Of a stretch of 64,000 bases of DNA, positions 1-13,376 are shown one piece after another (positions within the stretch are counted from its first letter, which is position 1; each line of letters begins with the position of its first letter). The position numbers and the translations under genes are program-made. The notes beneath the pieces are model-generated. The model was not told the DNA's origin. It did no database searches and saw only the letters and a program-made list of their open reading frames with translations. Location: contig NC_135168.1 of NCBI RefSeq assembly GCF_041146795.1, positions 40,494,370-40,558,369 on the forward strand. The letters are read 5' to 3'. Source of the stretch: Maylandia zebra (Eukaryota > Chordata > Actinopteri > Cichliformes > Cichlidae).

Positions 1-406
1 ACATTGCTGCTCAATCACAGCTGCCTGGTCAATGTTTTTCATTAGTAATTTAGCAAAGTTGATGGTGGTGTGTGTCCGCTACTTTGAAACACTTGGGCCG
101 CTCTGCCCGCCACAGTTTCAAACTGGTCATGTGACTGCATGGCCACATCTGATTGGTAAAAATGTTACCGGAAACTCCACTTGCTGCATGTTATCTAATG
201 TGTTAAACTAATTATATTTTTATAAAGTAATGAGTCAAATTTTGCAAATGTAGCGGAGTAAAAGTACAGTTTCTTCTTCACAAATGTACTCAAGTAAAAG
301 TAAAAAGTATCGTGCAAAAAAGGTACTTTAAAAGTACTTTTTTTTTTCAAAAACTTACTCAAGTAAATGTAACGGAGTAAATGTAACTCGTTACTACCCA
401 CCTCTG
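1..406. mobile_element. Terminal part of a Tol2-like hAT element (relic)
   Basis: The segment ends at 406 in an inverted CAGAGGTGGGTAGTAACG-type terminus (read on the minus strand). Inside it lie repeated AGTAAAAGTA and AAGTAAATGTAACGGAGTA motifs (about 240-390), typical of Tol2-like hAT ends in fish. Only one end is visible; the other lies before the window or is lost. No transposase reading frame could be recognised. The superfamily call rests on the CAGAG start and the subterminal motifs. Confidence 0.5.
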
Positions 407-1021
407 TAAATAAGTCATAGAAATATGATTCACTGAGGTTTGAGGGAAGCGGTGTAATGCTGAATTTCATACTGAAAAAAGCATATATTATTGTGATCAT
501 GACAGTTAATGGGATTTGTGATAGTTGGAGTGTTTATTTACGGCATGTTTAGAGCTGAGTTCCTTTCTTCTTCTCAATAATAACACCAGTATTTTATTGA
601 AACCAAGCAGAACCAAACTTAACTGAACTGTGTTTCAGGTTTTTAGTCACATTCCTACATGGAAAATGGTACATAATTAAAACGTCTCTGCACACAGAGA
701 GATTTTCATGCAGTTTCTCTTTTTCTTTGCTCTTTCAGAGCCATACACATGTAGGAATGTTTGATGGGTTATGTAATACTAAGTTTAATAAGTACCTCCT
801 GCCTCACACAGCTTACCTTCAGCCAAAGACAACCCAAAGTAACTATATAAACATATGGAGCTCAGGATCTGATGGTAAATAATGTTTATAGGTCTACTGC
901 ACATCATACAGGTGAGCTGTTACAAGCAAATTTCTTGATTATGGTGTTGGCATAATAATGCAGCTCTCCTCTGGATAAGCCCTGCACTCCAGCTGAGTCT
1001 CAGTCCTCAGGACTACACACA
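407..1021. other. Intergenic, nothing recognised
   Basis: AT-rich unique-looking sequence. No exon-like frame, RNA gene or clear repeat was seen. Confidence 0.5.
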
Positions 1022-1729
1022 GGCTGTATCCCAATTCAGGGTCTGCAGCCTTAAAGTACGCATTTCAAGGCCGAGTACGTCACAGCGGCGCGACGAAGGC
1101 TGTCCCAATTCAAAGGCTGCTCAAAATGCGGCCCTGAAATGCGTCCTTCAAATCCCTGAATTTTAAGGCTGTGGCAGTGTAGACTTCGTGGCCCAACATA
1201 TCCCAGAATGCATAGCGCGGCGGTGGGTGTGGATAATTTTGCCGAAAAAAAACGGCGGATGAGGGGCAGCCGAAGAGTAAACTTTAAGTAAGTACTGAAT
1301 ATTATGTCACTTATTTATGTGCAAATGTTTAATAACGCAGAACATTAAAACATTACTGTTGGCAACATGTTGGTATAGTTATGTGACATTAGTGACGTTT
1401 GTACTAACTTGGTTTTAAAGCCTTTACTTTAAAATATACACCGTTCAATAGCTGAGCTTAATCTTACAGAGAATGATCAAAGCTCATGTAGAAAGAAAAA
1501 AAAATGAACAAAAGATTTTCTCCTTCATTTCTGTCAAACAAAGCTGTATGACACGTTTCCAGCTTTTAGTATCATGGTTGCTAGGCAACCTGGGCAGCGC
1601 AACGGAGGCTAGACCGTCCCATTTCACAAGCCTCGCACTTCCGGCCTTAGCGGTCTTTGAGTACGCGGCCCTTGAGGATCATTGAGGCTGCGTACTGTAA
1701 GGCTGCAGACCCTGAATTGGGATACAGCC
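1022..1729. mobile_element. Non-autonomous DNA transposon with near-perfect 40-bp inverted repeats
   Basis: The left end starts GGCTGTATCCCAATTCAGGG at 1022. The right end (about 1690-1729) is its reverse complement, with one mismatch over about 40 bp. Shorter inverted relatives of the same motif recur inside the left arm near 1107-1130. Length is 708 bp with no transposase frame, so it would need enzymes supplied in trans. The flanks do not show a clear target duplication, so the superfamily is left open (hAT or another cut-and-paste type). Confidence 0.75.
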
Positions 1730-4700
1730 ACAGTCCCCAGCAATTTCAATCAGAAGAGATTTGAAAAACACATTGATTGTCCTTCAGTCACCTCTCATTT
1801 ATCTTAATTGCTGCACTGTTTTTGGAATGAAACGCATGCAGAACCTGAGCTTCCACTGTATTATTTTTTGTTAGGATATCACTCGCTCCCTTGCTCTCCG
1901 TCATCAGGTGTTTTAGTTTTTATGCAACTAATCCGCATTGCTCTTTGTAGGTAATTGCTGAAATGAACAGAATGCATATTTGTATATAAATTAACATGTT
2001 GTTAGTAGATCACACAAAGAACTGAATTTCAACCACTTACACCAGCTGTAAATATTTTATTTCCTTCCTTGGAACAAAAATTATGGAGTGTCACTCTACA
2101 CCTCTGTATTTAGTTGAATAGATGTGCCAGAAAAGGAAAGTGGCCAGTAAATGTATTTTTTTTTTAATGTAAATACAATAATATAGGCCAACGTGAATTG
2201 TTTTTAGTAATGTTGTTTTATGCACAACATTACTATGAATAATTCTGTATTGAGACGGAAGGTTGGATGTATTTTCTTGGTTTCCATTGTGTGCTTAATA
2301 CCACGCTTGAAGGAACATGTTTAAACAGCCAGCTGATCCCAACTCTTTGAGGACAATTATTGATTAAGACATTGGCTTAGATTTAGTTCAGCTGATTTTG
2401 TTGCTGGATGTGTAAAATAAGAATTTATTGATTAGAAAACACATTGCTGGAACAGCAATTTGTGGGCTGCTTGAGATCAATAATAAAAGATGCTTATGCT
2501 CTTCATATCTGCTTTAGTACCTCTGATGTTATTATGTATTGGAAAGGGGAGTGGATTAAGATTGATCGCAAGTATAAGAGGGTAGATAGATGCACCTTTT
2601 ATGCATTAGTGATAATTTGATCCTGTACAAAGCTTTCTCGTCATCTTCTCTCTAACTGTCAACACTTTAGGTTTACTGATGAAACGGGGGATTTCTTACT
2701 CAGAGTAATCATCTGATTAAAATGCCACCACTGCTTAACTGAAAAACACACATAATAGATGTTTATTCCTTTATCAGCTTGAAAAAGATGCATCATTTGC
2801 ATCCAGTCTGATATTGGACAATTTCTGTGGCCACGGGAATGAAAACAGTGGTAATGTTCAATACTTAATTTGCTGGACATTAAATTGGTGCTATCACGTT
2901 ATCTTCCCGGAGGCAGTCTCTGTTATTTCATCCCTTTATCATTCCTCTCTGACATCACTGGCTCCAGCGTTTCTCAGTGAAGGAGACTTTATCTCCTCCT
3001 GGTCTGGTATTCTTTGAGGTTTTTCATTTTCTCTCTTTTAGTTCTTTTTCCATTTTGTCTAGCCTCCAAGGTAAAAGAAAAGAAAAGACAGTTTTAATTT
3101 GTTTATGAAGCTCTGAAAGTGATGCTAATTTCATTTAAAAAAAGAAAAAACAGAAATATGTCCTTTGGTAATGGTGGTTAAACCACCTATTTATTTATGT
3201 TTGTTCAGTTGTTCTTTTAATCTTTATTTAATTAGACACTTTAATTAACATTAAAGTCTATTTTTCAAGAGCAGACTGAGAATCACAAAAACCCAATTAG
3301 TACACTAAAACAACAAAACCGTAGATTAAACAAGGAATTAATCAACACAGTTACAAGAATAATAATAATAATAATCATGAAGCTTTAAGGCTATTTAAAG
3401 AAGCATGCTGTATGAAAGCAATATGCAGTGAAATGTTCATTTGAACCCAGTTCCACCAACTAGTTTCAGGAATTTGCTTTAAGGAGTTTTGGTACAGCAA
3501 GAAAGAAGAGACATAAATAGAAGCAAACTAACGACTGCCAAAATTACTTGTAATTACAATAATGGCTTTACTCTGAATGTTTTTTTACTCCTATTTTAAG
3601 GCTAAAAGTGTAATCTGTACATGTATGCAAAAAAAAAAATCAAATAAAAAAAACAAACAAGATTTGTTGGTCCTATGACACACTTTTTTATCTTTATTAT
3701 GATTGCAGTTTCCAGGAAGTGAAAAATATTTCACTTTTAAATTTTCTTTTAATAAATTCTTTAAGCTTGTGTTGCTTTTTTGGTTTCTGCTGGAAGCCTA
3801 ATTCGTAGCGTTGTTGTCACTAAAGGCAGTAAGCAGTTTTTTAACACCTTGATTCAGAGACAAACAATTGCACTTCTAGCTAAATCACTGCCAGTAATGA
3901 GTCTCATCCACATTGCATTGCATTATGATATTATGTAATACCTAAGGTGAAAAAAAATCTAATTTTAATTACTTTTTTATTCCTTGCCATATAGAAAAAT
4001 TGCATGATTGGCAGATTCAATAATAATATGTTGAACGGGGTCTGCTGTGAGCTGCTTAACGTCAGCAAAAATAAATAATCAAGCAGAAAGCCCCTGAACA
4101 ACAAAAATAATCATTTGAAAAATAGCAGTTATTGCATGCTGGTCTTTTTGTTTGCGTTGCAGTTTGGTGAAGCTGAACAAAATTCCTATCAAATATACTT
4201 GATGCCGTTTTTCTTTTCTGCTGTCACTGTGTGTAGTTCTGTTGTCAGCACTCTACACTTTAGCTAAAATCTCTCTCTATATTCCTTCATGTTACTCTGT
4301 TAATGTGACCAGTACAATAAGTGAATGCACGGGCCTGCAACTGCTACGCTCCAAGTAAAAACCTCCTAGATTACTGAAAGAGACAGTTATAATGCTCCCA
4401 TAATGCAGGATCTAATTAGTTGCTGGTACTGAAGAAAAAATAAAAATATGCAAACTTGTTGCCTTAGAAAAAATAAGTACAGTTTACAGTATAGTTTACA
4501 GTTTGCAATATAAAATAATTAGTTCAACTGACATAAACATTTAAATTTCATCAGTAACTTTATTTAAATTTTGCTTGATTAAAAATTCTATGCAACTTAA
4601 TCATCACATTACATTTTGTCATCCTTGAATTTAGAGATTTCTAAATTCTAGCTCAATAACACAAATTTATTAAGTATAATAAAAATAAAAGTAAAATTAA

Positions 4701-6900
4701 TAATTAGAATGTTTCTTGGGCTGGTTTAACAACTTTTATTTTCTGATGCAAACAAGTGCTTCCAACATGTAAATCAATACTTGATACTGATCTCATCTGT
4801 ATAACACTGCATTATAATGTCATGCTAAAAAAAGGATTTCAGAACAGCAATAGAAAAAAGAGAAATCCTTGGAATTCTGAAAGTTCAGCGGACTGACAGA
4901 ATAACAAACAATCACTGAGCTTCTCAGTTTTTGACGTAAAGCATATCACTTCTGTCAAACATGGTTTTACTATAGCTTGGGTGTGTATGGCTGCCAATGG
5001 AAGCAGCATACTGACATGTATTAATGATTTCAAAGCTAACAGCAGCAGCAGGATAAATGTGGGGGTATAGTAGAATATACTGTGTGCACAGATTGAAAAT
5101 GTATCAGAAAGCACTGGATGGCACTCCCATGGTTCTAGGTCTTAAACCCAGGTTTGGGGTTTTTTGCTTTTAAATTGTGGTTATTCCAATGTTCACATTT
5201 TCATAGTTTTTTTTTAGTTCTAACTTATGTTAGTAATTTTATTTGTTTCCTCAGTCTCATCCTTTTGTGCCTTTCCCCTTGTCAAGTTTACCCATGTGTC
5301 TGTATCTTCCTATTTATTGTTTCTCACTTCGTTTTTTTTTCCTCCTGAGTCAAGTTTTACTTTTCTCCTCATGTCTTGTTGTCTTGATTTTTAACATCTG
5401 TGTCATTATCCTCTTATTTCCCCGATTAATTTCATGTGTAATAAATATTCTGATTAAACTCGTGTGTATAAATAGTCCTGTCCTTCCCCTCAGTCTTTGT
5501 CTTGGTGTCTGTTTCCTTTGTATCCTCTTTTTGCAATTCTTACCTCTGCCTGTCTGTAACACACGTACTCATTCATACTTGCCCTCATTCAGAAGTACAT
5601 TCAACATCAGTATTGAGCTAAACATTTAACCAAAGTAACAAAAGAAGGTTATTAAGATAAAGAGGTGGGAAATCTTCAAATGAGTCTATTTGATCTCAGT
5701 CTGACTGCGTGTTGGTTCACCTGTGCACCAGAGAGACTTCCCGTCATATAAAAGTTGAATGTGCCTGCAGTAAAAGCCTGTAAGAGAATCACCATTAAAT
5801 GAAAATACAATGTGCCCTCCATTAGCTATTGCTCAAAAGCTTTAGGCAATCACTGACTGTAAAGGATTTAATATGAAGGCTGTGATAAGTACTTACTATA
5901 CTACTTTAACTGTAGAGTAGCCACATACTTAGCGGTATCAGCACTATGAGTACAAATAAAAAGTCTACCTTAGTTGGTTCAATCCTGGTGGCAATGGAAA
6001 CCTTAAAGCTGGAAGCTTATTAATTTAAGATAGTATCCATTTTTCTATTTTACGTTGAATATGCTGACACACAGAGATTAGAAGATCACAAAACCTTTAA
6101 CAACCCAAGTATTTTCTGTTCCAGGATGAATGGAAAAGGAGTGAAGTGTGAAATTACTGAAAGTGTACGGTAGCAGATCGTTGGAGTGATCCTTGCATTA
6201 CAATTGATTGGTTAATTACTAAGTCAGTGCTGCTCACTTTAGTTCAGAATTGATCAAACTCTTTGCTTCTGTCATTCTTCAAAGGCTCTACTTCCATTTC
6301 CTTTGCCCTTTCACTACACTTTCTTTCTACTTCTTTTTTCTTCTCTTCTGACCTCTCCTGTCATCTTCTTTCCTCGTCAGTTGCTGCATCTTTCTTCACA
6401 TCTCACTTTTGTGATTAAGTCATGCAGTCATTTCTCCTCTCAGCTTTCTTTACTTTTCCTTTATTCAGAGTAACTCTATAATTCAGTCTGAGGCGTAAGA
6501 TGACGTTTTGCATTTGGAATTTTCTGAATCTCTTGATTATTTTGGTATTTGTTTCTGAGCAGGTGTGAGTTGATGCATGCCCATCTTAAATTGCCTTTAA
6601 ATGTGATACTTATCCTCTCATTCCTCTTTTATTTTCTTGCAGGGAAAGAGATGTTGGTCAGATTACATTGAGCACTGAGCCTAGACTTAAATTCATAAAA
6701 GGTTTTTAAAAATTTGAGTTTTCACTGTATGCCACAAAAAGATAGAACATTTCAGCGTTATTGGTGATTTTAAAAAGCCTTTGACAACAAACATGTGTCT
6801 CTAATTTTTACTTTTTGTATCTATTCAGCAGTATCTGCTGCCCAGATACAAACACTCTACTACTGAATAAAAAGCTGTAATTTAAAAACATTATTCATGT
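1730..6900. other. Long intergenic stretch without recognised genes
   Basis: AT-rich sequence with short simple repeats: an AAT run near 3357-3374, A-rich tracts near 3630-3650, and a pyrimidine-rich stretch about 6250-6470. The short open frames here show no domain, no conserved splice context and no known family resemblance, so none is called. Confidence 0.5.
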
Positions 6901-7121
6901 GCAGGGATAGCTCAGTAGGTAGAGTGGTGGCCCCATGATCGGAGGTCGGGGGTTCGATTCCCCTGAACAGCTACCTTGAGGTACCCCTGAGCAAGGTACC
7001 GTCCCTACACACTGCTCCCCGGGCGCCCAATGGCTGCCCACTGCTTCACTGAGTGAATGGGTTAAATGCAGAGAGGGATTTTCCCCACGGGGACCAATAA
7101 AGTACACTCTTTCTTTCTTTT
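6901..7121 (+). repeat. tRNA-derived SINE with an L2-like 3' tail (plus orientation)
   Basis: The head looks like a tRNA gene with an A box (TAGCTCAGTAGGTAGAG, about 6908-6924) and a B box (GGTTCGATTCC, about 6951-6961), which is the internal RNA polymerase III promoter. A non-tRNA body follows. The 3' end has a short hairpin (TTCCCC-ACGGGGA, about 7081-7093), AATAAAG and a (TTTC)n tail. A second copy lies inverted at 21965-22187, which shows the unit is dispersed. It is non-coding; the hairpin tail resembles that of the L2 LINE at 15821-15864. Confidence 0.85.
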
Positions 7122-10100
7122 GTTCAACGATGCATGTTAACCTCCTCAGTGGAGGCCATTATGTGATTGGTTTGGTGTCTGTTTGTTTATTTTCTCTCTT
7201 AGCTAAATAACTCAAGAAAATACAAAAAAATGAATTTGCATGTGAACTTTAACAATGATGGCGTTTGAACAAACTTAGAAGTAATAAACATCTGGAATTG
7301 ATTAATCAGGAAGCATTTTTTTATCACCACAAAATATTTTGCAATAAATTCTTACAAATGCATGTCACAATTCAAATAAGAAAAAATAGGATCCATCATA
7401 GGCAGACCAGATCCAGATGCATTTATGGATCCAGGGAATAAATTTATCCATGATGTACATTTTCTTTTTTTCTTTTTTTCAGATTTATGCAGACTTGGAC
7501 TGCTGTCGTCTATTTATACTTCATGTGTCATTTCGTCAGGGTTAGAGGTCAAAGATTAAGAAAAGGGGCAACAAGGGATGATGTGATGATTCTGCATGAT
7601 CAGAAAGAAAATATGTACACTTCTGTAGGAGTAACTTAGCATGTACACAACTGCACAAGGTGTGATCAGGTCAGGGATTAGTTGATGTTTGCATCAGACA
7701 CCAGCTGTGGTTCAAAAACAACCCATTAGGCACCTAATGGAGACAGGGCTGCTCTCTTTTTCCAAAGTTACCAGCCACATGCTAATGATCTGTACACAGC
7801 AACTTAATCTCTAAGTAAGCAACCAAGAAGAACCTTACAGTCAAAAACATGGCCATTTTCTGAGGATTTGTCAGTAAAGTGAACATTGTTTTGTGACAGT
7901 TTACACCACTGTGCTAATATATAGGGCTGTACCTTGGCTTCCTCTCTGGTAAGCCGATAGTACATCTTACTCTATGGTCTTGTAGCTATTATACATTGGA
8001 TTTGTGCACCATTAACAACTACATTTCTGTTTCATCCCCAATCTCGTCACCGTTTTACAGCAGTTTTCTTCTAAAAGTTCTCTCACCTTCATTTGTTTAC
8101 TGTATGCCACCTGAGAGTGGGTTTGTGTTGTTGGTCTAGTGAAGGCACAGCAAAATGTGCTGTGCCTCAGTGCCAGATTGAGAAACTTGTGGCGATTTCT
8201 GTGGAGGAACATATGTGGAGGTGCTTTAAACAAAATCCTGTAGTTTTATATAATGAAAATAAAAAATAGGGGAAAAGGTTGTTAGTTTGTTAAGGATCAA
8301 CCAAATGAAAAATTTCTTTAAAAAGTATAACACAACTAACATGGGACCATGTAATCAAGAGTCTCTGGGGGATTTGGATGGAGAAGAATATGACACACAA
8401 CAAAGATCACCACGTGGAAATGCATGAAAGAATGAATGAACTGGGTAAATCCTTAGGTGTTTGTTTATGAGAATATGAACAAAATATATACTTATTATGT
8501 GTCTCAATTTGGTCTTTGCTATCCCTCTCTAGTATTTAGTCAGACGCATGCCTTTGTAATGTGTAAAATAGTATTAGTTACTGGTAAAAGTTGTGAGCAT
8601 GAATTCACTACCAAAATCTACATAATCAATCTCATCCTCCTTCCTTGAATGTAAATAGGGGTTTTTTTTTTTGCACTGCATATGAGCTACAGTGAATAAT
8701 AGCATGTCACTGGGCATCTCCGTGTCAAATGATGTGTCTATATGCCTGCATAATGGACACATCTGTTTATCAAAAATAATCCTATCAATCTTTTTCTTGC
8801 CCTTATTCTATGAGGACTTCCCTTTGTATACAGTTTTTATAATGTACATATTAAGATTCGATCCATGGTGTTGCATATTTTTATGCTTAAAGTTAGACTA
8901 CAGAGTTTGTTTTCTATAAAAACAGTCTCATGAAGGATTGCATTCATACAATACAAGCCAGTACATACTTTTGTTTAAAAAAAATGTTGTTTCATTTGGA
9001 TGGAGGTATTTATTTATTTATTTATTTTTTTTTACCTTTGTACTATTAACGTAACCATATTCTTATTTAAATACAGCTATTATCAATTACCAGACATGAT
9101 ATGTCTGTATTTATACATGTTTGCATGTCTGTATGTGTGTGCAGCTGTTCTTGAACACACCTAATGTAGTGGAAACTCTGCAGATGGGTTTTGAATACTT
9201 TGACATAAACCTGTTTGTCTGTTAGCATATTTTATCAATGAAATCTCACCCATGCAATCATGAAACTCTGCGAATGTGTAGTTTGCATTAAAATGAACAC
9301 TGCATTCATTAAGCTCATCGCGACCTGGTCTCTAGCTTAAGTGTGATTCTGAAAGCTCAGCATTTGAGCTATTTTACAGTGCAGCTGACTTAAGATCAGT
9401 AACTTTTGTTTACAATTCTTCTTTTTTTTTCTTTTCCTTTTTTTTCTACAAACTGAGCCATTTAAATCAAGTACTCATTCATTAATTAGTTTTTTCGCTT
9501 GACTGTCTAAATGCTTCTGGAGATTATTCATAGTGTCATTAGCAGTTGAATAGATCTTTTACTATCTGAAAGAACAGATTGGGCTCATATATGGGTAGTT
9601 ACAACCAAAATCAGTTTGACTTGACTATGTCTGTACCATAGCTTTATTTAAGTCAGTGGTTCAACCCACTCACTCAAAACCAACATGAGTCAGGTTGTGT
9701 CAGTGACTGAGCTGCGTAACATGTTTTCTTTGCTTTGTTTGATGTGATTTTTTTTTTATAAACTCAAGTAAACAAAACTGTAAGAAAGAGAAGAGACAGG
9801 GGAGTGAGGAGGGTGGAGAGAAGAGAGAAGAAAAGGCAGGAGGGTAATTCCACACTATGATCCAGTGTTTGATATTTAACTTGTGGCTAAAATCAATACT
9901 TTATGTTTGATGAGAAACACACAGCCTTCCAGCTTGACTATTTACTACAGCTTCCTACAGCTTTCTGCCACACAAACAATGACTAAAGACATATTTGCTA
10001 CTCAGTCCAATAAACAGTCTATAAAATTGGCTCTGTAAGTATTTGGTTAGTGATATCATTTCCATACCTTTGCCTCTATTCATCGCTACAGTATAAATTA

Positions 10101-10579
10101 AGCCATCCAGATGGCTTCAGATTTACTTTAATTAAAAATACTGTCCTCACAATTTATTAATCACAGCAACTGTACACATGTAGCCTTGAGATTTTCATAG
10201 GCTCAAATTTAAATGAACAATTAACAGATGAGTAGCTTCATCGCCGGGTGTTACCTGCTTGTCTTTTGATTTCATGGCACAGCTCCTCAATGAATGCTTC
10301 CATATGAAACATAATTGATGTCAACCATGTATTGTTAGCAACAAAAATTTCTGGCACAACTTCACTTTCTTCCAAGGTGCATGGAGAGGATGAGAAACTA
10401 ACAACACAGGAACTCCAGCAACACTTAAAGGTAAAGAGGAACAACTTGTACCAACCTTGTAATGTTTGAAGAATTTTGATCATTATATCCTTGGACAGGG
10501 GGTGGATCTGACTCAGTCGTTATAGTAACTGCAATTTAGGGTTTAGGACAAGAATAAGTCAGGTCAGGCCACTGTTATA
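7122..10579. other. Intergenic, simple repeats only
   Basis: Contains a (TTTA)n stretch near 9007-9030, T-rich tracts near 9420-9450 and a purine-rich GA tract at about 9780-9842. No gene or dispersed repeat was recognised with confidence. Confidence 0.5.
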
Positions 10580-11135
10580 CCATATTTTCCACACTATAAG
10601 GCACACTTAAACTCCTTTAATTTTCTCAAAAATTGACAGTGCACCTTATAATCCGGTGTGCTTTATCTATGAATTCTAGTTTTGCTTACTGTCCTCGAAC
10701 CGATTTTATGTCAAAAAATGTTTTAGTACGACTTTGGTAAGCTACAAAACTGCAATGCTTGATGGATTGTCGGAGCATAATGGCTACCGTAGTCAGGAGC
10801 CTCGCGGACTTGGAGTAATCTGTGTCCAAAACTCTGTCAGCTTTAGGTCCACTTGATAAAAGTTAATGTGAGGGTTTCCAAGGGTCAGGGACAAATGCAA
10901 TTGCATGGCAGGATTTTGTAAACGGACCAATTTTCAGTCAGGAGAACAACTGAGATAATCCATCCACATTATTAAGTTAATCATTAACATACTGCAACAA
11001 CATGGGAATAGAGCAGCTGCAAGAGAATTCAATATTAATGAATCAATGGTATGGAAGTGGAAGAAGCAACAATTATGAGTTGAGTGAAGTTTAGATAAAT
11101 AAAACTTTTGTTTCGTTTAATGCACCTTATAATCC
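10580..11135 (+). mobile_element. pogo/Tigger-like DNA transposon relic
   Basis: The left arm carries the palindromic-looking terminal motif CACTATAAGGCACACTTAAA (about 10596-10615) and a subterminal GTGCACCTTATAATCCGGTG. The right arm repeats it inverted (TTTAATGCACCTTATAATCC, about 11118-11137). Between them, near 10990-11075, one frame reads HGNRAAAREFNINESMVWKW, the kind of N-terminal helix-turn-helix found in pogo/Tigger transposases. It ends at a stop a few codons later, so the copy is internally deleted. It sits in a gene-free region. Confidence 0.6.
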
Positions 11136-13250
11136 TTACTTACTTACGTATCATAAACCATTTTCACAAATTAATTCATGCATGTCAAAAGAATCAGGTC
11201 GGGACATTGTTCAGATTTGTTCTTCCTCGCATGTAGCACACAGCAGACAATAATCCTCATCAGCTACATTCTCTCTTCTGGAAACACTCTGTATAGTTTC
11301 AGCAACAGAGCTGCCTGATAAGAGCTAGAAGAAATTACGACATAGGAATCCCAGTCAGCTAGCTGTGAATGCACTGGACTATTCCTGGCACTATTTTCAT
11401 GTCAGCACACATCAATGCAATCAGACATCACACAGACTTTGTAATAGGGGGCTGTGCTGGACATTTGGGTTTTCACATGCACCTTCTTCATTTGATGTCT
11501 GGAAAAGTTCACTGCTGGAGTGCATGTGTGAAAATGTATGGCGTTATTTTTGTGCCACTATTCTGAGCGCACGTAAAAAGAAATGTGAGCACACGTAAAA
11601 AAAATTTGCAGGTGCACACACACACACACACACACACAATAGCAGCCCCACTCGCTCAGTTTTTGCATTTGCTCTTGCTCGCAATGTGTTGCTTGCGCTC
11701 TCAACATTTCTGCCCGTGCGCGTTCAACTCAAAAATATATATATAATATAAAATATAGCTAAGGCCTAAGACCTTACACTATCTGTCATTTTTAGACAAT
11801 CTGATGCCTTGATTATATAAGGAAAATCACAAAGAGACAGGATGAGGTGATGACACTGACGCAAAGGGACCAGGGAGCACTCAAACATGGGCCAGTGCAG
11901 TAAGGACTGGGCCTCAGCATAAGAATTTTGCAATCTGCAATCAGAGTCATACAATATTATATATATTCAACATCAAAGTGTTTAGGAAGAGTTGGCAGAA
12001 AAGCAGACTTACAGAAACTGTGAATTAAGGGCCCAGAGTGCCTTTGTGTACTTGAGGCTGTTTCACTGTCAAGCTATTAAGCCCCCATGGACATGGGTGT
12101 CTGTGAGTGTGGACATTAGAAATGGGACATTGTCTGAAACAGTTTTGTTGATATCACAAAAATCCTGTAGATGTCACTCTTTCTACTGTTACAATAAAAA
12201 AACAGCTCAATAAGCATAGTTGGGATCAGATTCATTGCTCTGTATATCTATTGTTTAAATATCCCTGCCTCTTTTTCCTCTTCCTCTACAGCTCTACTGC
12301 TCCATGCCATCGTCCCCTCTCCTTTTTCTGCCGCATGCTTATTTTTCACAGTGACACTTCTGTGGAAAGGGCAGATGGATGACCTACACATCTTGACTGT
12401 AAAGATGAATTACCAGCCTTACCAAATCACTCTTGTCCCATTTTATGAAAGCGCCTTCAAATACAATGTTTTCTCTCTTTTGTCTTTTGCTTTACTGTCA
12501 GCACAGTACTTACTTAGTTACTTTTTAAAAACATGATACACAACCTAAATACGTAATAGAGTAGAAGACCTTTCAGCCCAATTCTATTTCTTCTGCATAA
12601 TTAATGATATAAAATTGAATCAAATGAAAAAGTCTCTTTTTAAAAATTTCTTTAATATTTTAATTTTATGCATCAAGCAAAAAATTAAATTATGTGCAAC
12701 AGTGTTTGACTTGAAGAAATTTGTTTAACATTAAAACTTTATTTTCTGCATATTCCAGAATATAAAATCTTTTTTTTTGTGTTTACACTCACTCTTTCGC
12801 ATAGATGCAAGTAAAACACAGCAAAAAATAATAAAATCAAAGATTTTAGTGGTATTAAGTCCTGTTGCTCTTAAATCTATTTTCACCTATTTAGCAGGAG
12901 TGGAGCCAGCTTTGTCCGGCGGTTATGTCAGTGGAGGGATCCGAGGGTTTCTCTGTGAATTTCACATTCCCATGGCAGCATACGAGGTGTTTGCTCAGAT
13001 TTGAAGTTTAATTTTTCACTGTAGAACAAAGTTTTTTACCCACGCAAAATGTACGCTAATGTTTTTATCACTTTTCACAAAATCAAACTCCAAGTAATGT
13101 CAGTACTTCCAAGCTTTAAATGCTGCATGGTCGTACTCTCTCACACAATCCATATTATCCGTTGTTGTTCTACACAGGTGTCTGTTGCTGCCACGGACAT
13201 TGCACGCTCTTACGTCATTGTCATGAGACACACTCACAAACAAAATTACA
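11136..13250. other. Intergenic with (CA)n microsatellite
   Basis: A (CA)n run lies at about 11614-11638 and TA-rich sequence near 11735-11757. Short open frames show no family resemblance. Confidence 0.5.
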
Positions 13251-13376
13251 GTTTAGTAACGCAGTACGGCAGCATGCTTACGGGAAAGTAACAGTAATCT
13301 AGTTACTTTTTTGCAACAGTAATCCCTTACTTTACTCGTTACTTGAAAAAGTAATCTGATTACACTAACACTTAAA
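13251..13376. mobile_element. Possible hAT terminal fragment
   Basis: The stretch contains repeated AGTAACAGTAATCTAGTTAC and CGTTACTTGAAAAAGTAATC motifs, which resemble the AGTAA-rich subterminal repeats of fish hAT elements such as those at 1-406 and 21541-21665. No matching opposite end was found nearby, so this is a fragment call only. Confidence 0.35.

Noticed and set aside
6903..6975. Possible genuine tRNA gene (A and B boxes present)
   Set aside because: The same unit recurs inverted at 22110-22187 with the same non-tRNA body and tail, and the cloverleaf does not close properly. It is a SINE head.
10238..10483. 81-codon minus-strand frame that looks mildly protein-like
   Set aside because: No recognised family, no flanking splice pattern and no neighbouring exons. 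It could be a transposon fragment but cannot be supported.
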